Below are positions 49,501-64,000 of a stretch of DNA of 64,000 bases, one piece after another (position 1 is the stretch's first letter; the number at the start of each line of letters is the position of its first letter). This DNA is from Puffinus mauretanicus. Its lineage: Eukaryota; Chordata; Aves; Procellariiformes; Procellariidae. The stretch is from the NCBI GenBank assembly GCA_023333565.1, contig JAJKFH010001679.1:1-64000 (forward strand). Direction: 5' to 3'. The translations under genes were made by a program, and so were the position numbers. The notes beneath the pieces are model-generated. The model was not told the DNA's origin and searched no databases. It worked only from the letters and a program-made list of their open reading frames with translations.

Positions 49501-52500
49501 CTGTGGAGTTAATGCCAGAAAATTCAGGAAGGGGCTTTTACGGTGATAATATTTATCTCCTGTAATCCAGACATCCCACTCAATCTGAGAAGATTGAACC
49601 ATATATGTGGCTCCACAGGAGCTGCATTATCAGGACACCCTTCATGGCCCATAATGGAAAACCCACTAAACTGTTACCTGGACCTGGAGTGTACTGGCAC
49701 TCTTGTTGCGGGGTGCAGGTCATGTGCAGCCATGCACCTTTTCCTTACACAGTTGCAAATCTTTGACCGTGCAAAAAAGTCCATTGGGAATGGCGCTATG
49801 CAACTTTTTTTCTGAATGTCCCACTCCATGGGAAAACTGAGATCATTGCATAAAGTGCTCATGTTCACACATAAAGGTGAGCGTGTGATGGAGTTTGAGA
49901 TGGCACAGGCAAAGAAGATACAGTCCAAATTGGAAATTGTTTCTTCACTTGGCAACCCCACCTGTCTGAAAGTGCTAGATCAGGTTGGAAGTGTTGGCAT
50001 TGTTTAAAAAAGTATGTTCTTTTGCAGTGTAGGGTCAAAACCAGAAAAAAACCCAAAACTGCCAAAGCTCCAAAATGGGTTGAAGTCTTGGGTGAAGAGT
50101 AAAGATTCTCTTTTCAGTTCACTGTAAGAATCTGGCCAGCTACCAAATTAATGTTATCACTTCCCTATCTAGAAATCCTGTATTAGAGACTACAGAGGCT
50201 ATTTCTGGACAGTGCTGTCTTCCTGACATTGGAAATTGCCTCTCAGCTATGTCGCCTTTGGAGGACCTAATATATTTGACATGAGTGCCCGTGAGAAAAG
50301 GAATTTGGTCAGGTGCAAGAAAGAGTGGGTAGATTGTTTGACTGGTTTTCTTTTTTTTATTTTTTTTTCCCTTCTCCCCTACAGTCTTTTGGTTTTCATT
50401 GATTTCAAATGGGAAGGAAGAAAATTTCAAAAGTATGCTCAGTTAAGGCAAAGGCACAACAGTGGGTTCGGAAGTTTCTCCCATTTCATTATTTGGACCT
50501 CCCTAAACATTCACTCAGAGGACATAACACATTCCTCTCCTTTCTAAAGAAATAGGAAGGGATTGTGGGGAGATCAGTGCATGACTGTGTGAGAGATCCT
50601 AATTCTTGGGTATCCCTGAGATTTTTTCATGTTTGGAAGTGGACTCCTTGATTTTTAATCTCTCTAGACACAATAGTGTTGATGATGCTTAGACAGGTAT
50701 CTTCCTGGAAATTCCTACTCAGGATGTTTAAGTGTTGACATGGATAATTAATGCTCTTACCTTAGGCTCTTTATATACTCTAAACTCACTTTACTTCTTT
50801 ATGGGGGGTGCTGAAGGCTGGGCACTTGACTGCTGAATTACAGGCTGACTTTCAAATATCCTCCACTTTTATTTCACAAAATTTAGCAGAAACCAATGTA
50901 TGAATCTTAAAGTTTACCTTCAAATGGCTTCACACAAATTTGCTAATGTCCTTTGGAGAATGTCCTGTTAGAAGCATTTCTGAAACTCATTTGATTTGCG
51001 GTTATTGCAGCTGGGGCTGCTGGGTAATGCGGTTTGGCTCTGTGCTGTTCCTGCTTTGCTGTGCTACATGGCCCACCGTGTTTCACAGTCTATGAGTCTC
51101 AACTCAATTAGCAGCATGCTGCCAGCCAGAGATAAGCCCATGGACAGGCATACTAGTCATGGCAGATAAAAGCCCCAAACGATAGTTCAGTCCAATGTCA
51201 TTCACTTAATATAAAAATAGAATTTAAAGCCACTAACAGAGCAACTCAGAATATTTAGTTGCGACAGTCAGAAGCTTTTCCATCCTTACTCAAGCGCAGG
51301 AGGATAGGAGACATCTAACTCCCTGGTAGCTAATGCTGTCATTGCCTCTCCTTCCCGTCTGCAATCTGTCCCCCAGTTGCCCGTGTGATGAGATGTCTAG
51401 GCCTCTTCGTGTAACCTATGTATGTTAGGCCTTTCAGAGCATCTGTAAAACTTGTCTCAGAGACGAGATGGAAATGGGATCTTGGTGGATGACTCTTGTC
51501 TTCCAAGATGAGAAAAATCAGGCAAGGAAATGTAGTGCTCCGGGCTTTCTATTTTGCACTCTCATGCCAGCAAACCTGGGAATGTGTCAGGCCATTCTTC
51601 TGACATGTCCCCTAGAGCAGAAAATCCAGGATGATGGTGTTCATGCTGTCTGACACTGCTGACCCAAAATATCTTGTACAGCATGCCAGACTCCCTAAGG
51701 AAGCTGGCAATGCTGGTACACAGGGCACTGAAGCAAGAAGTTTTGAGGAGTGGACCTGAAGAAAAAGCAACAAGAGGAGGAGGCCTTAACCAGGCTCTTG
51801 GCTTGTACGTGGAGGACAAGAGAGAGGAACCGTCCAATTTAAAAGCTGCTCTGTTGCACCTTAAACGCCCTGCTGTGAAGCACAGCTTTCCTCTCCCAGA
51901 CCTTGCTTTTTAAAAGCTTTCCGAACTTAGGGAAACAGCAGTGATGCCCACTCAGAGGCACTCCTGCCAGTCAGAACCCAAGGTCATCAAAAACCTGGCA
52001 TGAGTAAGCTTTTAGGCTTTTCTGGCTCAGCTTCCTACTGTGAGAGGGACAATGTCTCTCACTTCTGTCACCAATGGACTAGTATTATTCTGGGCTACCG
52101 CTTCATCAACTGCCAGATCAGCTGGTATGCCAGTGAGACTAGGGATCTTTTGGGGGATCTTTCCTTACTTTCTAGGGTTTCCTCCAGCATCTTGTGGAGG
52201 ATCTTGCTCTGTCTCTGCCATTGCAGCAGAGCAAGAGTGCAATTCAGCTTACTGAGCGTGGCATTTCCACCCTGTCCTTGCTGTATGATGGCATTGAGCT
52301 AGGGGCTCCTGCATGGAGCTCTGTGTGTGTACTCAGTGGAATCTGTGGATGCAGAGAAAGAGGAACCTTTGAACATCCCTACCTGCAGCACTTGCTGCTT
52401 TTTCCCTCCTCCTCCAGGACCTTCATTGAGTTTCTCAGTGCACTTCCCCGTACCCCTCTGCACAGTGCACATTTGTAGCCTCACAAAGTTTTCAGATTTT

Positions 52501-53949
52501 TCCCATCACCTTTATCTCAGTACCGATCTTTGTTAGAGTAGCTGGCCTACTGCTTGGAATAGCAGAGATGTAAGAATCTAAATATTAAACAGTGAATATT
52601 CCCAAGTCTGTAAAAGTCAGGCATGCATTCCCTCTCCCTGAAGAGCTGTTCTCAAATATTTGGTAATGTCATTTTTTAGTGTTAAAAATCCCAACTCGAG
52701 CTTCTCATTAGCAACCATAAAACGATCATTGCAAGATACTGCAGATGTTCTGTGAAAACTGAAGTTTGGATGCAGAGAAAAAGATGGTGGGTAGCAATAT
52801 AGAGCAACTGAAAGAACTGTGAGAAAAGATGCATTTTTAATCCTTATGGATAAAAGCCAATAGTTAAAGAAAATAAGATTGTTCCAATATGAAACTTGGG
52901 AAATTGTGTGGGAACCATGGTTTTAGGACCATATTGCACTGAGAACCATAAACCAAAAATTGAACAAAACACTGCCAGATTTTCCTAATATAATTTTAGA
53001 GAATTCCATTAGCATTTACCAGGTGGCAGAACATAATGAAACTAGAACACAAGTTTTAAGGGAAAACAAGAAAGAACCAAATGAAGCAAAGCAGAAAAAT
53101 CTCAGATTCATAAGAACATTTGGAGACAGAGGAAATTCCAATGGCTTACAAGAAATGGTATTGAAGATGTGAGAGCAAACAGAAGTCTATGCACTGTTGC
53201 ATTGGAGGGCATTTCTTACTAGTAACTGTTCAAGAGACTTTCCTGCCCAGAGCCTGGATTATTATTTTGTAAGCAGGATCCTTGACCGCATGGAGGTGTG
53301 ATGCCTAAATTTACAGCAAGGGATTTCAGAGAAAACTGGTCTTGTAAGAATTAGGCTGGTATGGCTGGTAGGTTAATTCTTTCAGTAGTAAAAATATGTA
53401 AACATTATTAAAACATGGTGTTTGTAATTATATCCAAAACAGGGCTAAACATAAGGAGTGGCATTCAGCTAATTTAGAGAGTAAACTTCTCCATAGGAGC
53501 TAGTCACTAGAGTGTTTACTTACAGTTATAGAGAAGAAGTTTTCTCTGTAAGTGCTTCTGACCAGCTTGAGCCGTCTACTTTAAAACGAGTTGTATGCTA
53601 GAAGCCACTTTCCTCTCTATTAACTGTAAGCCTAATAGAGACTTAACATTTTGTCACACAGCATAAAAATTTGCCAAAATGATGCCAGATGCAAATATTG
53701 TTTGGCCTGCCTATGATGTATGTAGTCATCATGACAGCTTCAAAAGGACTGCTATGTTTTGGAATAGATTATAGGCAAATTACTATGTGATCTGCTCCTA
53801 AAATTTTGAAGAAAGAGATGGTGAACAGGATACATGATGAACACATATATATGGAAAAAATATAAAAGTTCTCAGCTAGATCTGCATTATATTGGCTTCA
53901 AATGAAACCAGATATAGAAGAAAAAACTCAGAGAATGTGAAATATTAAA
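43523..53949. other. Intronic stretch without recognised genes
   Basis: Non-coding background. It includes a possible ancient-repeat patch (45590-45730), a (CTGG)4 run near 46621, an RE1-like half-site (48257-48270), and A and T homopolymers (49283-49295; 50351-50369). Frames of up to about 100 codons show no recognised domain. Confidence 0.55.
45590..45730. repeat. Possible ancient amniote repeat remnant
   Basis: The words GGCCCAATTTTTATTGAATC and GCTCATTGAAGCCAGTGAAAAT followed by CTCATTGATTT resemble the old L3/CR1-like 3' repeats containing 'cattgaagtcaatgggag...cattgacttcaatggg'. Low similarity, judged by eye. Confidence 0.3.
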
Positions 53950-53959
53950 AGAAATCAAA

Positions 53960-54240
53960 ATTTATCAAACAAAACGGTCTGTGATGTTCATCCAAGAAAC
54001 ATTAGATTCATGGTCTAGCATAGTCATAAATTACTACTTCTTTCCTGGAAAAAATACATATTGTTTTTGGCATACTATCTTTAATACACAAAAATAGTAC
54101 GATTAGAAAATATGAGTGTTAAACATGTGATTTCCGATAACAAGAACATGTATTTACTCGAATAGAATATTAGTTGTGACAGTGACAAAAGACCAGTGCC
54201 ATTTGGCTGTCTGGAACTTATACATACAACAAACTAATCA
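53960..54240 (+). pseudogene. Possible LINE endonuclease relic
   Basis: A short frame reads MFIQETLDSW (from about 53979), then YYFFPGKNTYCFW, recalling the QET-H motif and following segment of AP-endonuclease domains of LINE ORF2 proteins. About 200 bp on, another frame reads HLAVWNLYIQQTNQ, in the place where such proteins have an L-x-N-x-Y-x-P-N-like segment. Stops and shifts interrupt it. The region is A-rich on the + strand, as expected for a LINE sense strand. Weak. Confidence 0.25.
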
Positions 54241-55105
54241 GGATTTTAGGCATAATACTGCAAAGAGGTACAATGTAATGGGCTGTGAAAAATGATGTAA
54301 AATGATAGCAAGGATGATTCTAAAAAATGAAGAACCAAATTCAGATCCTCATTTGGCATATCTGATTTACAGTCTTGAAGTCTGGACCGCTACCTGCTGA
54401 AACACTGTTCAATAGGAAGCTTAGGCTTAATAGGACTCAATTTTCATTACTAAACCTTGACTTTTACCCTATTCCTTCCTTCTAACCCTTGGTGCTCTAT
54501 GTCCCATGGATAGTATTGTATAACTGTGAGTAAATTTGAGACTTTCTCCCTCCCTGCCCCTTGATTCCCCAGGTCGGTATTAGTCTCCCCTCTGCTCATC
54601 ACCTGTGATTTCAGCAGTTTCTTTCCCTGTGATTTGCCTGTTATGATTTTACAGTCACGCTGAACCGCTGGACCCACACTGCTGCCTCTAAAAGATGAAA
54701 TTAGACAATATAGACCCAGATATTGTCCTATTGCCATAGGAAAATATGGACTCAGCATAGGGGGTACATACACTCACAATATGGGCATAAGCAGCAAGGT
54801 GAAGATGTACCTTGTTATCATCTTTGCTGAGCAAGGAGGATTGATGAAAAAAACATGACACCTGTGTAACATCTTCCACAAGACGACTTGCAGGCTTTGT
54901 AAACACCAAGATCCGAAACAGAAGAGGCTGCAGTGAAATCAGTGGGTTGCATAGCATCAATGGAGATCAAAATTCATGAAGTGCTCTGAACACGGTCATC
55001 ATTTCTGATGCTAAGGGAGGATTGCTGAGATGTGATTTGATTAACTTGCAGTGGGTGTTTATCCTTCGGAAACAGTGCAGTAGGAGGATAGCTGACTCTT
55101 CCAAG
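54241..55105. other. Intronic stretch without recognised genes
   Basis: Non-coding sequence with a 107-codon minus-strand frame (54450-54773) that has no recognised domain. Confidence 0.5.
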
Positions 55106-55110
55106 ATGGA

Positions 55111-55683
55111 TGTCCTGGTTTCGGCTGGGATAGAGTTAATTTTCTTCCCAGTAGCTGGTATAGTGCTGTGTTTTCGATTTAGTATGAGAATAGTGTTGAT
55201 AACACGGATGTTTTAGTTGTTGCTAAGCAGTGTTTACCCTGGTCAAGGACTTTTCAGCTTCCCATGCTCTGCCAGGTGCACAAGAAGCTGGGAAAGAGCA
55301 TAGCCAGGACAGCTGAGCCAAACTGGCCAAAGGGATATTCCATACCATATGACGTCATGCTCAGCATATAAAGCTGGGGGAAGAAGAAGGAAGGAGGGGA
55401 CGTTCAGAGTGATGGCGTTTGTCTTCCCAAGTAACCTTACGCGTGATGGATCCCTACTTTCCTGGAGATGGCTGAACACCTGCCTGCCGATGGGAAGTAG
55501 TGAACGAATTGTTGCTTTGCTTCGCTTGCGTGCGCAGCTTTTGCTTTATCTATTAAACTGTCTTTATCTCAACCCACGAGTTTTCTCACTTTTACTCTTC
55601 TGATTCTCTCCCCCATCCCACCGGGGGAGAGTGAGCGAGCGGCTGTGTGGGGCTTAGATGACGGCTGGGGTGAAACAACAACA
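55111..55683 (+). mobile_element. Solo LTR of an endogenous retrovirus, plus strand
   Basis: The 573-bp element begins TGTCCTGGTTTCGGCTGGGA and ends GGTGAAACAACAACA. A perfect 5-bp target-site duplication, ATGGA, lies at 55106-55110 and 55684-55688. U3 holds a CRE palindrome TGACGTCA (55350-55357) and a TATAAA box (55367-55372). ATTAAA (about 55551) is a likely polyadenylation signal. The sequence matches a common bird LTR family. A 5-bp duplication is usual for ERVL-type elements. No internal region adjoins it, so it is a solo LTR left by LTR-LTR recombination. It lies 3.4 kb upstream of the KCNQ3 S1 exon in the same orientation. Confidence 0.92.
55350..55372 (+). promoter_or_regulatory. LTR CRE plus TATA box
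   Basis: A full CREB/ATF site TGACGTCA (55350-55357) is followed 9 bp later by TATAAA (55367-55372) within the U3 of the solo LTR. This arrangement is also kept in the second copy at 58 kb. Whether it is active is unknown. Confidence 0.6.
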
Positions 55684-55688
55684 ATGGA

Positions 55689-58023
55689 TTGTGGTTATGT
55701 GTCCCAACACAGGCTTTTCATCACTGCACACCCCAGAGTACTGCAAGAAGGAGCAGGAGCCTGGCTCTGTGGCTGTGTGTTTTTTGGGACTGTGGTTCCT
55801 GCTCAGCAGTTGCACTTCTGAGGCACTCTTCTTCTCATTCGTGCACTTCCTTCAATAGGGGATTCAAATCACATTCCCTGCTCAGATTTGCCCTCAAAAT
55901 TATTCATGGTGACTTGTGATCTCCAGTCTCACCCTCTCACCCTATTTTTACTTTTTTTTATCTTACATGATCTGTTGTTTTCATGGGTGGGCTCTCACTT
56001 TGAGCAGTGGGGCTTGCAGCGTGGGCTGTGGCGCACAGAGTGATCGAGCTAGCAGCACCCCTTGTCCGTTAATGCCAACATTTAGGTTTTTTAGTGACCA
56101 AGGAAAAGCCTTTTCACCACTGTGAGACTCCTTTTCTTGCATATCAAATACATGGGTGCGATCACCTGAACATCACCTGCATTGAGTTTGTTTCACGGGG
56201 AAGGAAAACAAGAGTGAGAGCCATATCCCCTTGCTCTGTGGAGCACCAGTACCCTCTAGTGGTAAAACCGCAGGCAGTTTTAGGCAAAAGATGACAATTT
56301 CACTACTATCTTCTCTCTTCCTCTTGGACAAAAACCTGCACATCATCTTTAATTGACAGTGCTGTTCTGTTGAATATCGTAAATTCACGCCTTTAGTTTA
56401 AGTAGCTGATGATGTAATTTCCTTGGACTGTTTTCAGTGTGTTTTGCCTTTCATTAAATCATTTAAATGAGACTTGTGAGCTGATGGGTGACCGAATTTT
56501 CACATGGTATAAAGAAATGGCTGTAATGGAAAGCATCAGGTAGCAGTATCTCAATGCTTTAAATGGAGAATTAGTGATGGTACCACTGTAATGGCTGTAA
56601 TGTGCCAGACCATAGGTGGTTTATAGCTGACCGAAGGAATCATGTTGTCTCAGTTGAGTTTGCACCAGTTTGCTCAGAGAGGTGCAGGGTAGATGGATCA
56701 TGGGTCTTGGCAAGCCAGTGAGCCACTGGCTTCATAATCGCAAGGTGGGGACAGCAAGGGATGGTGTGACAAAGCAAGCTTGAGGGCATGGCAGGAACGT
56801 CGCAGAATTGCTATGTTAACTGCCGAATGTCTTGAGCAGCAGGAGTGTGGTTATAATAGGTAGGTAGTAAAAGACACATTCTGGACCCAAAGGCTGTTTC
56901 CTACCAACCACATAACCCTTGCTGTAGAGCATGGCTGGTGAGTGGGAGAAGGTGAAACTTGTCAAAGAAATCCAAAATTACTTAGCATGAGCAAACACAT
57001 TTATTTCTGTTCTAACCTTGCCTGAAATGGATGATCTGAAATTTTCCTGGCATGGGAAACTTCAGTCTGAATAGCTAATGTTAGGAAAGCTACAGCAAAG
57101 TAATGCTTCAGGGTTTGCTGTGAAGCTGCCATTCCTTGCATGGAGGTTGCTAGTTGATGCTGTTTGGAGAAAATTCCTTTCCAAAAGGCAGCAGAAGCTA
57201 TCTCTGATAGAGAGCTCACCCCTCTCCTTTTACTCCAGCTGCAAAAACGTTGCAAATTCTCAGAACACATTAAGCCTTAGGTTTCCCTATACATGAAAGA
57301 AACAAACCCCCAAGACAGGTTAGAGGACACGTGTCTCTGAGCTGAGCCTCCCTTCCCCATGGTCTTTGCTCGCTCCCTCCACACTGCAGGCTGTGGACTC
57401 TGCTCATTTCACCCAGTGAAACAAAGTGGAGTTTTATTCAGCAAGAAATGAAATCATACTTTAGGTATCAGATTGAAATTCAAAACAGGTAGTACACACT
57501 AAACACAGTTTGATTCTTAACAAGCTTTTTTCCCTGGATGATTTCAGTACCTAATGCCTATCATTTCTTTGATGTACCCTAGCTATGAAAGCAAGGGATC
57601 CAGAGCTTTTATGGAGATGTCCTTCCACTTTATTCACTAAGCTCTGAAATATTTCCATGGCCACCTCTGTTCCTGTGGATCAGGTTTTGGGAGCACATTA
57701 AAATGCCCATGATCTGGGTACATGAATTACTAGAATATGAGCTTCCCCCACTCTGCTTCACAGTAATCACTTACAAGACTCCTTTGATTTTTCTTACCTC
57801 TTTATGTATAAAAGACTTTGTATAGCTTGAACCTGGGAACAGTTTTACAAAGCAGATCAATGTGACTTTAGATTGGACTGAACTGGATTTACCAGCAGTG
57901 GGAGTTAAATTTTCTGTCAAATCTCTGTGTTCTGGAACCTCACAGACAGACAATAACACAGGGGCAGTGATTTATCATGCACTGCGTTTATTGGAGAGCA
58001 GAACTTTACCCTCTATTGTTTCT
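55689..58023. other. Intronic stretch between the two solo LTRs
   Basis: Unique-looking non-coding sequence. The flanking LTRs are in opposite orientations and each has its own target duplication, so this is not a proviral interior. It includes a CTCF-like motif at 56246-56262. Nothing else was recognised. Confidence 0.6.
56246..56262 (-). promoter_or_regulatory. CTCF-like motif
   Basis: CCAGTACCCTCTAGTGG resembles the reverse CTCF core (GCGCCCTCTAGTGG), differing mainly at the two bases before CCCTCTAGTGG. Motif by eye only; no support for occupancy. Confidence 0.35.
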
Positions 58024-58028
58024 CTTTC

Positions 58029-58516
58029 TGTCATAGTTTAACCTGGCCGGCAGTCAAATACCACACAGCCGCTCGCTCACTCCCTCCCCTGGCAGGGCGG
58101 GGAGAGAATCGGAAGGGTGAGAGTGAGAAAAACTCATGGGTTGAGATAAAGACAGTTTAATAGAACAGAAAAGAGAAAATAATAATAATAATAATAGAAT
58201 ATACAAAATGAGTGATGCACAATGCAGTTGCTCACCACCGGCGCTGACCGATAACCAAGTAGCGATTGCTACTTCCTGGAATACGCCTATCATTCATATA
58301 CTGAGCATGACGTCACATGGTATGGAATACCCCATTGGCCAACGAGGCTAGCTGTCCTGGCTGTGCTCCTTCCCAGTCTAGCAGAGGATAGTCGTCCTTG
58401 ACAAAGTACTTAGCAACAGTTGAAAACATCAGTGTGTTATCAACATTCTTCTCATACTAAATCCAAAACACAGCATTAGGAAGAAATTTAACCCTATCCC
58501 AGCCGAAACCAGGACA
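58029..58516 (-). mobile_element. Solo LTR of the same family, minus strand
   Basis: On the minus strand it starts TGTCCTGGTTTCGGCTGGGA (58516) and ends GGTTAAACTATGACA (58029). A perfect 5-bp target-site duplication, CTTTC, lies at 58024-58028 and 58517-58521. At 488 bp it is shorter than the 55-kb copy: it lacks about 11 bp near the U3 start and has other indels, but carries an (AAT)6 tract (58179-58196) not seen in that copy. The CRE palindrome is kept (58308-58315), while the TATA box has become TATATGA (about 58294-58300 reversed). The polyadenylation signal ATTAAA is present. It lies 537 bp upstream of the KCNQ3 S1 exon, in antisense. Confidence 0.93.
58308..58315 (-). promoter_or_regulatory. 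LTR CRE palindrome
   Basis: TGACGTCA is identical to the site in the 55-kb copy and lies upstream (minus strand) of a degraded TATA box. Confidence 0.6.
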
Positions 58517-58521
58517 CTTTC

Positions 58522-59050
58522 AAATCTTTTTATCTTTTCATCTGCATAGAAATGAGTGCAAAAAGGGAAAATAAAAATAAATGCAGTGCAGTTTTCAAGG
58601 GAGGGTTTGTCCTGGTGCTGCATTGTATTGAAGTGTTTACTGTTTCTCAGGATGTGCCAAGTAGATTTATTCCACTGTAGCTGCAGTGCCATTTTGTGAA
58701 GCACATGGCACATCAGGTTGGAATATACCTCCTGAGCATTACAGTCCTCTGCCATACCATACAATCCCTTCCCAAAGTGCAGTATCATCCTTCCTGAAGA
58801 ATGCAAATGAGTTAATTAATGTATGTCTGTCCCAGGACCATTCTGATTTAGGATCTTGCCATGATTTCTTGACTGCCAGGCCACCCCGTCCAGGTTGAGA
58901 ACCTTTGATCTTCATGAGAGCGCACCTCACTGCTCACTGGTGGGAAGTAGTCATCCCCTAAAGGTCTCCACCCAGGTTTTTATAGGCAACATTTCCAATG
59001 CAAATACAGAGAGGGGTAACAATGCTGTGTTTTTTCCTTTTATTTCATTC
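58522..59050. other. End of intron 1 before the S1 exon
   Basis: About 530 bp of unique sequence from the LTR duplication to the acceptor. It holds an RE1-like motif (58603-58622) and the T-rich tract (about 59029-59050) before CAG. A short open frame at 58895-59113 runs into the exon in a different reading frame and is not coding. Confidence 0.6.
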
Positions 59051-59053
59051 CAG

Positions 59054-59144
59054 GTTTCTGATTGTCTTGGGGTGTTTGATCTTAGCTGTCCTGACAACTT
59101 TCAAGGAGTATGAAACTGTTTCAGGAGACTGGCTCCTCTTGCTG
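59054..59144 (+). CDS. KCNQ3: KCNQ3 coding exon encoding transmembrane segment S1
   Basis: This 91-bp internal exon encodes 30 residues, starting [16 protein letters not shown] and ending GDWLLLL: the S1 helix of the voltage-sensor domain, the S1-S2 loop and the start of S2. The wording matches Kv7.3 (KCNQ3) rather than KCNQ1, 2, 4 or 5; KCNQ2 has a different S1 and an SSEGALYIL loop. The exon follows a strong pyrimidine tract and CAG acceptor (59051-59053) and ends at a GTAAGT donor (59145-59150). Its first base completes a codon begun in exon 1, expected to be the Val before FLIV, and it ends in phase 0, so it joins the next exon cleanly. By family knowledge, Kv7.3 pairs with Kv7.2 or Kv7.5 in the neuronal plasma membrane to carry the M-current. 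This is probably exon 2; 91 bp is also the size I recall for the mammalian exon. Exon 1, with the cytoplasmic N-terminus, is not in the window. Confidence 0.96.

Positions 59145-64000
<4,856 letters not shown>

Larger units (their letters stand above)
1..59053 (+). other. KCNQ3: Probable 3' part of KCNQ3 intron 1
   Basis: No other gene is recognisable between the window start and the S1 exon. Mammalian KCNQ3 has a first intron of hundreds of kilobases between the N-terminal exon and the S1 exon, so this AT-rich, repeat-sprinkled stretch is most simply intron 1. It ends in a good pyrimidine tract and AG acceptor (about 59029-59053). The intron assignment is inferred, because exon 1 is outside the window. 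A non-coding RNA or an unrecognised alternative first exon inside it cannot be excluded. Confidence 0.8.

Noticed and set aside
55689..58023. Sequence between the two solo LTRs as a proviral interior
   Set aside because: The LTRs are in opposite orientations and have different target duplications, so they do not bound one provirus.

Overview
The window is vertebrate, almost certainly avian, nuclear DNA. Three interspersed exons of one gene sit in a long AT-rich non-coding background. The repeats are bird-type: a CR1 LINE with the ATTCTATG 3' tail, several avian-style endogenous retroviral LTRs, and decayed MIR/L3-like ancient repeats. I see no bacterial, plasmid or phage features, no operons and no CRISPR array.

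The only gene I can establish is KCNQ3, the Kv7.3 voltage-gated potassium channel subunit of the neuronal M-current, on the + strand. Three consecutive coding exons lie at 59054-59144 (S1), 60924-61050 (S2 and the S2-S3 linker) and 62823-62995 (S3 and the S4 voltage sensor). All have consensus splice sites, and their phases join into one open frame. Exon 1 and exon 5 onward are not in the window. Positions 1-59053 are therefore best read as the 3' part of the very long intron 1, and 62996-64000 as the start of intron 4.

Layout: a pentanucleotide microsatellite at the left edge; about 31 kb of mostly featureless intron with MIR-like remnants and a 135-bp polypyrimidine tract (14.9 kb); a minus-strand retroviral 3' LTR with polypurine tract and a short internal remnant (31.2-32.2 kb); a CR1 scrap; a very GC/CpG-rich, G-quadruplex-bearing segment related to an avian LTR family (32.8-33.4 kb); a 5'-truncated CR1 with a partly open reverse-transcriptase tail (41.2-41.9 kb); a 1.1-kb minus-strand LTR of the same family as the GC-rich segment (42.4-43.5 kb); a possible LINE endonuclease relic (54 kb); and two solo LTRs of one family in opposite orientations, each with a perfect 5-bp target-site duplication, at 55.1-55.7 and 58.0-58.5 kb, just upstream of the S1 exon.

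The most notable regulatory hypotheses are these. The solo LTRs keep a full CRE palindrome and a TATA-like box close to KCNQ3 exon 2. The CpG-rich segment at 32.8-33.4 kb could act as an alternative promoter. A few RE1/REST-like half-sites fit the known REST control of KCNQ genes. All are inferences from reading by eye. I found no convincing new protein-coding system; the remaining open frames look like chance frames or repeat-derived.
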